Shown piece by piece: positions 1-6,944 of a stretch of 57,385 nucleotides of DNA. The notes beneath the pieces were generated by a model. The model ran no database searches. It saw only the letters and a list, made by a program, of their open reading frames with translations, and was not told the origin of the DNA. The translations under genes and the position numbers were made by a program. Source of the stretch: an uncultured Eubacteriales bacterium (lineage in GTDB: Bacteria; Bacillota; Clostridia; Christensenellales; UBA1242); assembly GCA_949031345.1 (NCBI GenBank), contig CARNVA010000011.1, positions 1-57,385 on the forward strand. Direction: 5' to 3'. Each line of letters opens with the position of its first letter. Position 1 is the first letter of the stretch.

Positions 1-19
1 TAATATATAAATTAAAAAA

Positions 20-50
20 CAGCGACTTTTTTATTAAAAATCGCCATTTT
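20..50 (-). terminator. Weak terminator-like hairpin after the PRC-barrel gene
   Basis: A GCGA...TCGC stem extended by a T-run facing an A-run lies just beyond the stop of the gene ending at 62. It could work on either strand. The pairing is A/T-dominated, so it is a tentative call. Confidence 0.4.
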
Positions 51-61
51 ATTTATTTTTA

Positions 62-772
62 TTATTTGCTGTAATAATTTAAAAAATTCAATTTATTATG
101 TTTTTTTGCTTTATTTATTATTTTTTGACTTATTATTTCATTTTTTTGAACAATAATTTCATTATTGTATCCAAAAATATCATTTGTCATCACCCTTCCA
201 ATCAACGCATTTTCGCCTATATAAACTCTCTTAGGAATTTCCATTGTCGCAACACTATTTATTGCTTGTGAAATGGTCACTTGAGGCAATATCTGACTAT
301 TGAAAGTTCCCACCTCTTCCTTGAAAGTTTTCTTCTCTTTTTTTTCCTTTTTATAGGCACCAAAAATGATAAAGTTATCCCCCGATTTCCTTACAAACTT
401 CTGAGGAAATTCGCACATGGTGGTCATCAACTTTTTTACAGTTTTGCCCTGTAATTGCACATCAATCACCTGCCCTAAATTATTGCCATTGCAATCATAG
501 ACAATCTTTCCAACAGGATTGTTTGACTTATTCGAAATATTAAACATAAGCTTATCAGCAGACTTAACCATAACAGTCTCGTCACCCATAGAATAAATAT
601 CTTCTCTTTGTAGTACAAAAGAATTTTCGCTTTCATCATCTACAATAATAAGTCCTGTAAATGTTTTTATCTGATCGTCAAAAATAACATCCAGCACATA
701 GCCGAGTCCACTTGCATCCTCTAATGAGATGACTTTTTTTGAAATTATTTTACTTATCTGTTCCATACTCAT
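62..772 (-). CDS. PRC-barrel domain protein
   Basis: This predicted cytoplasmic protein of 236 residues appears to hold two PRC-barrel-like beta modules. The first is around residues 5-75 (GLGYVLDVIFDD). The second is around 83-135 and contains the typical 'vGkivYDcnGnnLGqVidv' pattern. A lysine-rich linker follows at about 140-150. The C-terminal beta segment carries 'IGRVMTNDIFG...KNEIISQKIINKA', similar to motifs seen at the end of other PRC-barrel proteins. PRC barrels are usually adaptor domains, so the partner is unknown. The start could be the first ATG or the one two codons in (766), and neither has a clear ribosome site. It is divergent from the DUF1858 gene across a 90 bp intergenic region. 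Confidence 0.7.
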   Translation of the reverse strand: MSMEQISKIISKKVISLEDASGLGYVLDVIFDDQIKTFTGLIIVDDESENSFVLQREDIYSMGDETVMVKSADKLMFNISNKSNNPVGKIVYDCNGNNLGQVIDVQLQGKTVKKLMTTMCEFPQKFVRKSGDNFIIFGAYKKEKKEKKTFKEEVGTFNSQILPQVTISQAINSVATMEIPKRVYIGENALIGRVMTNDIFGYNNEIIVQKNEIISQKIINKAKKHNKLNFLNYYSK

Positions 773-827
773 AATTTATTAAATTATTTTGAATTTAGAA
801 CATTTTTTTGTAATTTATATATTTTTT

Positions 828-856
828 TTGACATTTTTATTATTTTGATTTATAAT
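828..856 (+). promoter_or_regulatory. Consensus sigma-A promoter of the DUF1858 gene, leaderless architecture
   Basis: TTGACA (828-833), a 17 bp spacer and TATAAT (851-856) form a perfect vegetative promoter. The ATG of the next gene is at 863, 6 nt after the -10 box, so transcription should start on or next to the start codon. There is no Shine-Dalgarno sequence. Leaderless translation is an inference. Confidence 0.8.
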
Positions 857-862
857 TTAAAC

Positions 863-1087
863 ATGAAAAAGAAAGAAAATAAGAAAACAATTACAAAAGA
901 TATGATTATTGATGATGTGCTTAAACTTGATGAAAGTCTAGGCGATATTTTTATGGGCTTTGGTATGCACTGCATATTCTGTCATTTAGGAATGGAAGAA
1001 ACCGTTGAGGAAGCAGCTTTTGTTCACCAAGTTGATGTTGATTTTTTGATTGAAAAATTAAACGAAGCTTACAAAGCAAACAAATAA
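863..1087 (+). CDS. DUF1858 domain protein (redox-disulfide type)
   Basis: The 74-residue cytoplasmic protein matches the DUF1858 family, often called the hybrid-cluster-protein-associated redox disulfide domain. After a basic N-terminus it has 'ITKDMIIDDVLKLD', then the CxxC-type motif in 'GMHCIFCHLG', then a helical tail. Family members are thought to use the cysteine pair in thiol or metal redox chemistry, but no specific substrate is known. I chose the ATG at 863 because a perfect promoter places the transcription start there. An ATG at 845 lies inside the promoter spacer and cannot be the start. It stands alone, closed by a bidirectional terminator shared with hflX. Confidence 0.85.
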   Translation: MKKKENKKTITKDMIIDDVLKLDESLGDIFMGFGMHCIFCHLGMEETVEEAAFVHQVDVDFLIEKLNEAYKANK

Positions 1088-1110
1088 GCTTATTGATAAT
1101 ATAATACAAA

Positions 1111-1140
1111 AAAAAGCACGATAAAAATCGTGCATTTTTT
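1111..1140. terminator. Bidirectional terminator between DUF1858 gene and hflX
   Basis: A 7 bp stem GCACGAT/ATCGTGC with an AAAA loop (1116-1133) is flanked by an A-run on the left and a T-run on the right. It therefore serves the plus-strand gene ending at 1087 and the minus-strand gene ending at 1140. Confidence 0.85.
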
Positions 1141-2240
1141 CATATATTGAGTTTTTGCTTTATCATATTCAGCAGTCTTTCAACGCCCTGCCCTTTCTTT
1201 GCAGACATCAAAATTTCATCTTCTTTTATAAGCATTGGTTTTGAAAGCATGTCGCTTTTATTTAATACTATAATGCGATTTTTAGTGGCGCCAAGCGAAT
1301 CTAAAAGGTCATTTGTGACTTTCATATTGACTTCATATTCTTTCTTTCCGTCAATATCTTTATCAAGTGAAACATCCACCACATGAAGTAATAAATCGGC
1401 ATCTGCAGCCTCTTCCAAAGTGGATGAAAAGGCATCAACAAGTTGGTGCGGAAGATCTGAAATAAAACCAACAGTATCAGTCAAAATAGCGTAATCATTT
1501 TGCCCTAAGTAAAGTTTTCTTGTTGTCGTGTCAAGCGTTGCAAAAAACTTGTCGTCTGCGTAAATATTTTCTTTTACAAGTCGATTTAATAATGACGATT
1601 TGCCAGAATTGGTATATCCGACAAGAGCAATCTTAGGTAAATTTGATTTTAATCTTTCTCGCCTTGTTGATTGCCTTTGCGTTTTTATCTTTTCAATTTG
1701 CACTTTTAAAGAGTCCATTTCTTTCTCAAGCACACGTCTGTTGAGCTCAAGTTTTGTTTCTCCAGGACCTCTCATTCCTACGCCAGCACTGCCAAATCTT
1801 CCACTTGTGCCTTGCATTTGTGAAAGTCTTGGCAAAACATATAGATCTTGGGCAAGTTTAACTTGAAGCTTAGCTTCTCTTGATTTCGCACCCCGTGCAA
1901 ATATATCAATAATAAGCCCCACCCTGTCAATAACTTTCACCTTAAACTCATCGGCCAAATTTTTCATTTGAGAGCCTGTGAGAGCATAATCGACAATTAC
2001 AACATCAATCACATCTTCACAAGAAGCAATATATTCTTTGATTTCATCCACTTTTCCACTGCCAATAACAGTGCGCTTATTAAAATCTTTTACCTTTTGA
2101 TAAAAGTTTTCAACAACATTAAGCTCGGCAGAATAACAAAGGCGATTTATCTCAGCCTTCTTTCTATCGATGTTATCTTCTTTTTTTACTGCAACGACAA
2201 CCACCACCGCATTTTCTTTTTCAACAGCTGTATTTTTCAT
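1140..2240 (-). CDS. hflX: GTPase HflX
   Basis: HflX is a ribosome-associated GTPase that splits stalled 70S ribosomes, typically under heat or antibiotic stress. The predicted 366 residues show the N-terminal HflX domain ('VIVDYALTGSQMKNLADEFKVKVIDR'-type region and the Gly-rich loop around 'GSAGVGMRGPGETKLE'), a coiled-coil linker, and a GTPase domain. G motifs visible are GYTNSGKSS (G1), DTVGF (G3) and NKSD (G4). I placed the start at the ATG at 2240, because a promoter -10 ends 6 nt upstream and the sequence before it encodes unlikely hydrophobic residues. There is no Shine-Dalgarno site, so the mRNA is probably leaderless. It is slightly shorter than typical HflX. Confidence 0.93.
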   Translation of the reverse strand: MKNTAVEKENAVVVVVAVKKEDNIDRKKAEINRLCYSAELNVVENFYQKVKDFNKRTVIGSGKVDEIKEYIASCEDVIDVVIVDYALTGSQMKNLADEFKVKVIDRVGLIIDIFARGAKSREAKLQVKLAQDLYVLPRLSQMQGTSGRFGSAGVGMRGPGETKLELNRRVLEKEMDSLKVQIEKIKTQRQSTRRERLKSNLPKIALVGYTNSGKSSLLNRLVKENIYADDKFFATLDTTTRKLYLGQNDYAILTDTVGFISDLPHQLVDAFSSTLEEAADADLLLHVVDVSLDKDIDGKKEYEVNMKVTNDLLDSLGATKNRIIVLNKSDMLSKPMLIKEDEILMSAKKGQGVERLLNMIKQKLNI

Positions 2241-2246
2241 AGATTT

Positions 2247-2275
2247 AATATAACACAAATATTTTAAAATAACAA
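2247..2275 (-). promoter_or_regulatory. Promoter of hflX, leaderless architecture
   Basis: On the minus strand TTGTTA (2275-2270), a 17 bp spacer and TATATT (2252-2247) precede the ATG by 6 nt. No ribosome site is present between. The -35 matches consensus at 4 of 6 positions, so the call is less certain than for the DUF1858 gene. Confidence 0.55.
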
Positions 2276-2296
2276 ACAAAAGCAGTTATAAAAAAG

Positions 2297-2369
2297 TTGC
2301 ATCAAACATAATTTGACGCAAATTCAATAAAAAAGAGCCTAAAATCATATTTTAAAGCTCTTTTTTTGT
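2297..2369 (-). terminator. Two tandem terminator hairpins after the lipoprotein gene
   Basis: The first (2331-2369) has an AAAAGAGC...GCTCTTTT stem with T-runs on both sides. The second (2297-2321) pairs TTGC-TCAAA with TTTGA-GCAA with one mismatch and is followed on the minus strand by CTTTTTT. Together they isolate hflX from the gene at 2379-3035. Confidence 0.7.
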
Positions 2370-2378
2370 AGATTTTGT

Positions 2379-3035
2379 TTAATTTTTAATAATTATATTC
2401 CCATCATTGACATTCACGACAATATTTTTAGTTTGCTTATCTTTGCCGACAATAGTAAAAATCCAGAATAAATCTTCCTTTCCATTATCACGAAGAGTCA
2501 ACACTTTAAGATAGCATTCCCCTTCAAAACTTCCACCATTATAAAAAGGCTTTAATTCATCACCAAAGCTTTCAAGCGCAATCGATATTGCTTTATTGTA
2601 ATCAATGCTAAAATTTTTACTCATATTTTCAAAAGTCATAGTTTTGCCGTTATAAGCTAAACTTATCTCACTCTCATCTTTAAGTGCATAGCCAAGGTCA
2701 GCCATATACATGTGATTTGCTGGATTAAGCTCCAACACCACTATTGTTTCAACTTCATCTATCACAAAATCAAGCCCCATGCTGTTTACATTTTGTTGAT
2801 CATTAAACTTAATTGAAATCAAAGTAAATTCGCATGTTTTTCCATGTTTTCCATCAATCACATATTTTTCTTCCCTATCACCGACGCAAATAGAAGCACT
2901 AAGCTCTTCATTTGAAGCTTGATAATATACCTTCGTCACCTCACTGAGCGAATCTTTAATATCAACTTTCTTTTGACAACCAGCCAATGTTAATGCAACC
3001 AGTGGGACAAGCATAAATAATAAAAACTTTTTCAT
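2379..3035 (-). CDS. Predicted lipoprotein of unknown function
   Basis: This 218-residue protein begins with a signal peptide ending in the lipobox LAGC (Cys at about residue 20), so it should be lipid-anchored on the outer face of the membrane. The rest alternates short beta strands and one helix ('YNKAISIALESFGDEL'). There is no recognisable catalytic motif, and I do not recognise the family. It is preceded by a good ribosome site (AGAGGTGA) and stands alone between terminators and the divergent aldolase gene. Its C-terminal region ('KNIVVNVNDGNIIIKN') has the look of a PepSY-like strand pattern, but that is only an impression. Confidence 0.75.
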   Translation of the reverse strand: MKKFLLFMLVPLVALTLAGCQKKVDIKDSLSEVTKVYYQASNEELSASICVGDREEKYVIDGKHGKTCEFTLISIKFNDQQNVNSMGLDFVIDEVETIVVLELNPANHMYMADLGYALKDESEISLAYNGKTMTFENMSKNFSIDYNKAISIALESFGDELKPFYNGGSFEGECYLKVLTLRDNGKEDLFWIFTIVGKDKQTKNIVVNVNDGNIIIKN

Positions 3036-3108
3036 TTTTTCACCTCTTTTTATAATTATGTTTGAATATTAAAAAAAATGTGTTAGAATATTATTAAAAG
3101 GAGCTTAA

Positions 3109-4023
3109 ATGAAAAATCTTAAATATTTCTTATCAGATGCACTTAAAAATAATTACGCATTGGGCGCTTTTAATTTTTCAAATATGGAATGTTTGCAAGG
3201 TATATTGCAAGCCTGCAAAACAAACAATTCCCCAGCAATCGTTTCTGTAAGTGAAGGAGCTTTTAAATATATGGGCGACAATTTTACAATGGCGCTTGCA
3301 AAAGCTGCAAAAGAAGAATTTCCCTATCTATTTTTACACCTTGACCATGGCAAATCTTTTGAAATTTGCCAAAAGGCAATTGAACTTGGCTTTGATAGTG
3401 TTATGATTGATGGAAGCAGCTTAAGTTTTGAAGAAAATATCTCACTTACAAAAAAGGTCGTATTATACGCGCACTCTAAAAATGCACTTGTTGAAGGCGA
3501 GCTTGGTCAAATCAAAGGTATTGAAGACAATGTTTCATCTGAAAGCCATTTTTACACCAACCCTTCAGACGCACAAAACTTTGTAAAACAAACCAATGTG
3601 GACTTTCTTGCCATTTCAATAGGCACAAGTCATGGTGCATATAAATACAGTGGCGAGCAGACATTAAGAATTGATATATTAAGCGAAATTGAAAATGCTT
3701 TGCCAGACTTTCCTTTAGTGCTTCATGGCGCTTCTCAAGTGCCTGAGCAGCTTCTTGAAAAGGTCAATAAATTTGGAGGTGAAATTAAAGGAGCAAAAGG
3801 CATACCTGCAAACCTGCTTGAAGAAGTGGTTACAAAACATAACATCGTCAAAATAAATACTGATACTGATATAAGACTTTCAATGACAGGTGCTGTTCGC
3901 GAATGCCTCACAGATAAATCTGTGCTTGACCCAAGACATTATCTTGGCAAAGGCGTCAATGAAATTGCCCGCACAGTTGAAAACAAAATCAATAATGTAT
4001 TATTTTCAAACAACAGAATATAA
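3109..4023 (+). CDS. fba: Class II fructose-bisphosphate aldolase
   Basis: It catalyses reversible cleavage of fructose-1,6-bisphosphate to glyceraldehyde-3-phosphate and dihydroxyacetone phosphate in glycolysis. The 304 residues show the Zn-dependent class II features: the metal/active-site region HLDHGK, the GELGQIKG segment, SIGTSHGAYK (metal and phosphate loop) and VLHGASQVP (metal His). The length fits the short FbaA/GatY-type subgroup, so a tagatose-bisphosphate or related sugar-phosphate aldolase is possible. The lack of other sugar-pathway genes nearby favours the glycolytic role. An AAGGAG ribosome site sits before the ATG, and it is transcribed alone. Confidence 0.92.
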   Translation: MKNLKYFLSDALKNNYALGAFNFSNMECLQGILQACKTNNSPAIVSVSEGAFKYMGDNFTMALAKAAKEEFPYLFLHLDHGKSFEICQKAIELGFDSVMIDGSSLSFEENISLTKKVVLYAHSKNALVEGELGQIKGIEDNVSSESHFYTNPSDAQNFVKQTNVDFLAISIGTSHGAYKYSGEQTLRIDILSEIENALPDFPLVLHGASQVPEQLLEKVNKFGGEIKGAKGIPANLLEEVVTKHNIVKINTDTDIRLSMTGAVRECLTDKSVLDPRHYLGKGVNEIARTVENKINNVLFSNNRI

Positions 4024-4053
4024 AAAAGCGTTATTTAAAAAAACGCTTTTTTG
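4022..4053. terminator. Bidirectional terminator between fba and spoIIID
   Basis: A GCGTT...AACGC hairpin (4028-4046) is flanked by an A-run and a T-run, serving both converging genes. Confidence 0.75.
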
Positions 4054-4054
4054 T

Positions 4055-4327
4055 TTAGTCTTTAAATTCAGTTTCATCAAATTCATCTTGATATTTTTTC
4101 TTTGTCGCTTCCCCGCCCCTTATATGCTTCTCAGCAAAATTTTCATCAAGCACCACTTTAGTTTGCAAATATAAATCATAATCTATGGCTTTAAGTTTGA
4201 CAGAAACATCATTGTGAATGGTGCTTTTGCTAAGCCCAAACAATTTTGCAGTCTTTCGCACTGTATCATGACTTTCTTTAATATGTTCAGCCACAGTCAA
4301 AACTCTTTTAACAAGCTCTTCTTTCAT
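4055..4327 (-). CDS. spoIIID: Sporulation transcription factor SpoIIID
   Basis: SpoIIID is the mother-cell DNA-binding regulator that acts with sigma-E during endospore formation. The 90 residues contain the family's helix-turn-helix ('TVRKTAKLFGLSKSTIHNDV') and the hallmark 'IRGGEATKKKYQ' segment near the C-terminus that contributes to DNA binding. I chose the ATG at 4327 because the sequence just upstream is a strong GGAGG ribosome site. Starting at the GTG further upstream would place that site inside the gene. Its own promoter resembles a sigma-E promoter, consistent with mother-cell expression in known spore formers. Confidence 0.95.
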   Translation of the reverse strand: MKEELVKRVLTVAEHIKESHDTVRKTAKLFGLSKSTIHNDVSVKLKAIDYDLYLQTKVVLDENFAEKHIRGGEATKKKYQDEFDETEFKD

Positions 4328-4345
4328 ATCATCCTCCACCCTATA

Positions 4346-4374
4346 AATCTATGAAAGCAAAGTGACCGATATGT
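4346..4374 (-). promoter_or_regulatory. Candidate sigma-E promoter of spoIIID
   Basis: On the minus strand an ACATAT -35 (4374-4369), a 15 bp spacer and CATAGATT (4353-4346) agree with the sigma-E pattern of an ATA-containing -35 and a CATAnnnT -10. The start codon lies about 19 nt beyond. The match is by eye only. Confidence 0.5.
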
Positions 4375-4429
4375 ATAAAAATGTTGAAAAATGTTGAAAT
4401 TTGTAAATGAAATAAATAGCAGCAAAAAA

Positions 4430-4462
4430 TAAAAAAGACTGATAACAAAAATCAGTCTTTTA
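4430..4462 (-). terminator. Terminator after acpP
   Basis: An AGACTGA...TCAGTCT stem (4436-4458) with a 9-nt loop is followed by a T-run on the minus strand. It separates acpP from the spoIIID promoter. Confidence 0.8.
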
Positions 4463-4498
4463 TGTATAAAACAACTTCAGCTTAAACAAAGCCAAAAA

Positions 4499-4735
4499 TT
4501 ATTTTTGCGTATATTCATCTATTACCTTAACAATTTGAGGAATAGTTTTTAATTCTTCAAGTTTGTCATCTGGAATTGAAACTTTAAATTCATCTTCAAA
4601 AGTCATCAAAAGCTCAACAACATCCAATGAATCAGCTCCTAAGTCCTCGATTATATTTGCGTCATCTTTAATATCTTCTGTTGAGATACAAAGTTGTTCT
4701 GCAATAATCTTCTTTACAGTCTCAATAGTGCTCAT
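4499..4735 (-). CDS. acpP: Acyl carrier protein
   Basis: ACP carries growing acyl chains on a 4'-phosphopantetheine arm for fatty-acid synthesis. The 78 residues form the typical acidic four-helix protein. The prosthetic-group serine is in the GADSLDVVELLM motif, at the start of helix 2. The ATG at 4735 follows a perfect AGGAGGT ribosome site. It has its own sigma-A promoter and terminator, and the usual fab genes are not adjacent. It lies between two sporulation genes, spoIIID and the spoIIQ-like gene, but is transcribed independently of both. Confidence 0.95.
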   Translation of the reverse strand: MSTIETVKKIIAEQLCISTEDIKDDANIIEDLGADSLDVVELLMTFEDEFKVSIPDDKLEELKTIPQIVKVIDEYTQK

Positions 4736-4753
4736 AGTACCTCCTAGTTTCAA

Positions 4754-4782
4754 ATTATAACATATTTTTAATTATATGTAAA
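4754..4782 (-). promoter_or_regulatory. Sigma-A promoter of acpP
   Basis: TTTACA (4782-4777), a 17 bp spacer and TATAAT (4759-4754) on the minus strand lie 18 nt before the ATG, with the Shine-Dalgarno site between. Confidence 0.75.
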
Positions 4783-4785
4783 TAA

Positions 4786-4812
4786 AAATGCGATAATTTT
4801 TATCGCATCTTT
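4786..4812 (-). terminator. Terminator after the spoIIQ-like gene
   Basis: A perfect ATGCGATA/TATCGCAT stem (4788-4808) is flanked by A/T runs. Confidence 0.75.
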
Positions 4813-4887
4813 ATTTAGGGTTGAATTTATTATGTTTTTAAGTAAAAGGCCTTTTTGCCTTAATATAATTTGCTCGAAACAAAAATG

Positions 4888-5451
4888 TTATTTTTCTTGC
4901 AAATCTAAATAGTTGTTTGGGTCAACAAAACTGTTGTTAAGCTTCATTGCAAAGTGCAAATGCGCGCCCATATCAAGCTCTCCTGCAGCTGTATTATCAA
5001 CAGTGCCGATTTTTTGGCCAGCTTCAACTTTATCACCTTCTTTAACTGACATTTCTTCATTTAAAGATGAATAAATTGATTCAAAACCATTTGAGTGTTT
5101 GATTGTAATTGTATAGCCATCCAAATATTTGTTTTCAATACTTGAAACCGTTCCACCAAGCACCGCATATACATCTGGATTTTCTGCAGCAAAGTCAACA
5201 TATAAATGAGCTTCCCATTGATTGAGAGTTTCATTATTTTGAAGCTCTGTATTTGAAAAGTCTTTAATGACCCTCGCTTCAGTCATAGGCATGGTAAAAT
5301 TGAGATTGTTTGTCCCTGCTGGAACAGACTTTCCAAGCGCTGCAACTAAAGTGAATGTAAGAGCTACTGCAAAAATAACAATTCCAACAGCAACAAACAT
5401 TCCGTATTTTTTAATAAATTCAACAAACCCATTTCTCTTTTCGATCTCCAT
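4888..5451 (-). CDS. spoIIQ: SpoIIQ-like M23 (LytM) family protein
   Basis: The 187 residues comprise a short cytoplasmic segment, one membrane helix (about 14-38), and an extracytoplasmic LytM domain (about 75-185). In B. subtilis and C. difficile SpoIIQ is made in the forespore. It forms a channel with the mother-cell SpoIIIA complex during engulfment. Zn-ligand positions appear retained here: H and D in HLYVDF and both histidines of HLHF. That resembles the clostridial rather than the Bacillus SpoIIQ, which has lost a ligand. The canonical Gly of HxGxD is Tyr here. Proximity to spoIIID matches the common clostridial order. A GGAGGT ribosome site precedes the ATG. A vegetative cell-wall peptidase is the alternative. 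Confidence 0.75.
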   Translation of the reverse strand: MEIEKRNGFVEFIKKYGMFVAVGIVIFAVALTFTLVAALGKSVPAGTNNLNFTMPMTEARVIKDFSNTELQNNETLNQWEAHLYVDFAAENPDVYAVLGGTVSSIENKYLDGYTITIKHSNGFESIYSSLNEEMSVKEGDKVEAGQKIGTVDNTAAGELDMGAHLHFAMKLNNSFVDPNNYLDLQEK

Positions 5452-5469
5452 TGTAAACCTCCTAGAAAT

Positions 5470-5497
5470 TTATTGACCATAATCGTGAGTTTATACA
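5470..5497 (-). promoter_or_regulatory. Candidate sigma-F-type promoter of the spoIIQ-like gene
   Basis: TGTATA (5497-5492) followed 13 nt later by GGTCAATAA (5478-5470) resembles the forespore pattern of a GTATA -35 and a GGnnAnnnT -10. The last -10 base differs from consensus, so the call is tentative. Confidence 0.35.
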
Positions 5498-5505
5498 TTA
5501 AATTT

Positions 5506-5958
5506 TTAAAATCCTGTAACAATCATTGGATAACCTAAAATCCAATTGTTTTCGTCGCATGCAAGCTGAAAATTTATCTTTTTTCCATTTATAAGCCTAA
5601 AATCATTGAAATTTTTATCATATCCATAAAATATCGTTCTCCCAGCTACATAACTTGGGTTTGAAATATTAAAATCAAACTTTGCTTTAAAATAATCAAG
5701 CTTTAAATCTTTAGGAAGATAATATATAATTGCATCAATTTCAGTTTTATTTAGCTCTTCTACCTTATTCTTTTCTTCTCTTCTTATAGTGTAATAATAA
5801 TCATTGCCATTTTTGATGACATCGCAATTGATTAAATTATCAACTTTCGATACAAGCACCACCTTTTCAAACTCGTATTGTTGCGTGTTATTTTGTTTAA
5901 AAAAAGCAACGCCAATAAAAACAAAAACAATAAAAATAAAAGCAATCATTCTTTTCAT
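5506..5958 (-). CDS. Membrane-anchored protein of unknown function
   Basis: This 150-residue protein has one N-terminal membrane helix (residues 5-19) and a mixed alpha/beta extracytoplasmic domain. The C-terminus ends 'NWILGYPMIVTGF'. I do not recognise it securely. The position upstream of a SpoIIQ-like gene and a short predicted exported domain recall YwmB-type proteins, which sit near spoIID/spoIIQ/spoIIID in many Clostridia. The length is shorter than that family and I cannot confirm homology. No strong ribosome site is visible before the ATG. Confidence 0.6.
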   Translation of the reverse strand: MKRMIAFIFIVFVFIGVAFFKQNNTQQYEFEKVVLVSKVDNLINCDVIKNGNDYYYTIRREEKNKVEELNKTEIDAIIYYLPKDLKLDYFKAKFDFNISNPSYVAGRTIFYGYDKNFNDFRLINGKKINFQLACDENNWILGYPMIVTGF

Positions 5959-6064
5959 AAAAGTATGATTGCCTTATTTTTCTTTTTATTTTATATTTTT
6001 TTGTCGAAACATTGCTTAAATTCAATATTATTTAATTTATTTTTTGATCTTTATGCTTTCTTTA

Positions 6065-6286
6065 TTAAATCACAAGCATTACGATTAAACAAGCAATTCC
6101 TCCAAGCAAAGCAAAAGCACCCAAAAGTCCAAACAAAATTGACTTTGATTGGTCACTTAAAGGCTCTCTTTTCCCAGACTTTGTTTGCTGAGTTTTCTCT
6201 TCCATTTTCGGCGCTTGAGGCATTTGATTTGTCATCACTGGCCTTGGCGGAATTGGTCGAGTTGGTGGAAATTGATTTTCATTCAT
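6065..6286 (-). CDS. Small proline-rich single-span membrane protein
   Basis: The 73-residue protein has a Pro/Met/Gln-rich N-terminal half ('NQFPPTRPIPPRP'), a basic KSGKREP segment, and one C-terminal membrane helix (about residues 47-71). The ATG at 6286 follows AGGAG at correct spacing. An upstream start would place that ribosome site inside the gene. No family is recognised. The tail-anchored layout suggests a cytoplasmic proline-rich segment tethered to the membrane. Confidence 0.7.
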   Translation of the reverse strand: MNENQFPPTRPIPPRPVMTNQMPQAPKMEEKTQQTKSGKREPLSDQSKSILFGLLGAFALLGGIACLIVMLVI

Positions 6287-6364
6287 AACATTTCTCCTAG
6301 CATAAATAAACAAATTTTAAATATTTATTTTATGCTTTTATCTTAACAAAGCTGACAATTAAAG

Positions 6365-6922
6365 TCAAACATTTTCTATCGGATTTTTACCCCAAATTTT
6401 TAATACATCTTGATCTTGACCAAGAGCTTCAACCACAATAGTGACAATATATTTGGTATTTGTCTGAAGTGAAGCATTTTCATCAATAATAACATGAGAA
6501 CATAGTGCAACTTTATTTTGTTTTGTAAGTAAGTCATTAAAATAATAATAGCCATCATTTTCATCAAATTGCCAATTTACAGTTTCAACCATATCCATTT
6601 TTAATGTTTGGTTGTCACCAGTATAAACAAAAATCTTTGCACGCATAAATACAGAGTTTTCATCTTCAAGATTTTTTATTGAAACAAGTTGCGGCAATCT
6701 ATTACCAGCTAAATAAGAGCCATCTAGATTCATTGATACCGAGCTTGCCTGATTTTCTTTGACTCCAATCTGAACATTTTTTCCAAGTTGCAAATCAGTG
6801 GTATATGAAATATCGGTTTTAAAATACCAACCGCTTATACCAAGATAAATTGACAAAGCAAGAAGCAATGCCAATAACACAGTCACAAAAAGCCAACCAT
6901 AATATTCTCTTTTCAATTTCAT
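6365..6922 (-). CDS. Exported protein resembling the TasA/camelysin group
   Basis: The protein of about 185 residues has a cytoplasmic basic start, a membrane helix (about 9-31), and a beta-rich domain. The segment 'LVSIKNLEDENSVFMRAKIFVY' is the type of strand found in SipW-dependent TasA/CalY matrix proteins. That is a fold-level impression, not a firm family call. It starts 22 nt after the YbhN gene and is probably co-transcribed. No Shine-Dalgarno site is visible. A TTG start at 6940, 4 nt after the upstream stop codon, is an equally possible coupled start. Confidence 0.6.
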   Translation of the reverse strand: MKLKREYYGWLFVTVLLALLLALSIYLGISGWYFKTDISYTTDLQLGKNVQIGVKENQASSVSMNLDGSYLAGNRLPQLVSIKNLEDENSVFMRAKIFVYTGDNQTLKMDMVETVNWQFDENDGYYYFNDLLTKQNKVALCSHVIIDENASLQTNTKYIVTIVVEALGQDQDVLKIWGKNPIENV

Positions 6923-6944
6923 GGTTTTATTTTGCGACAAGAAT

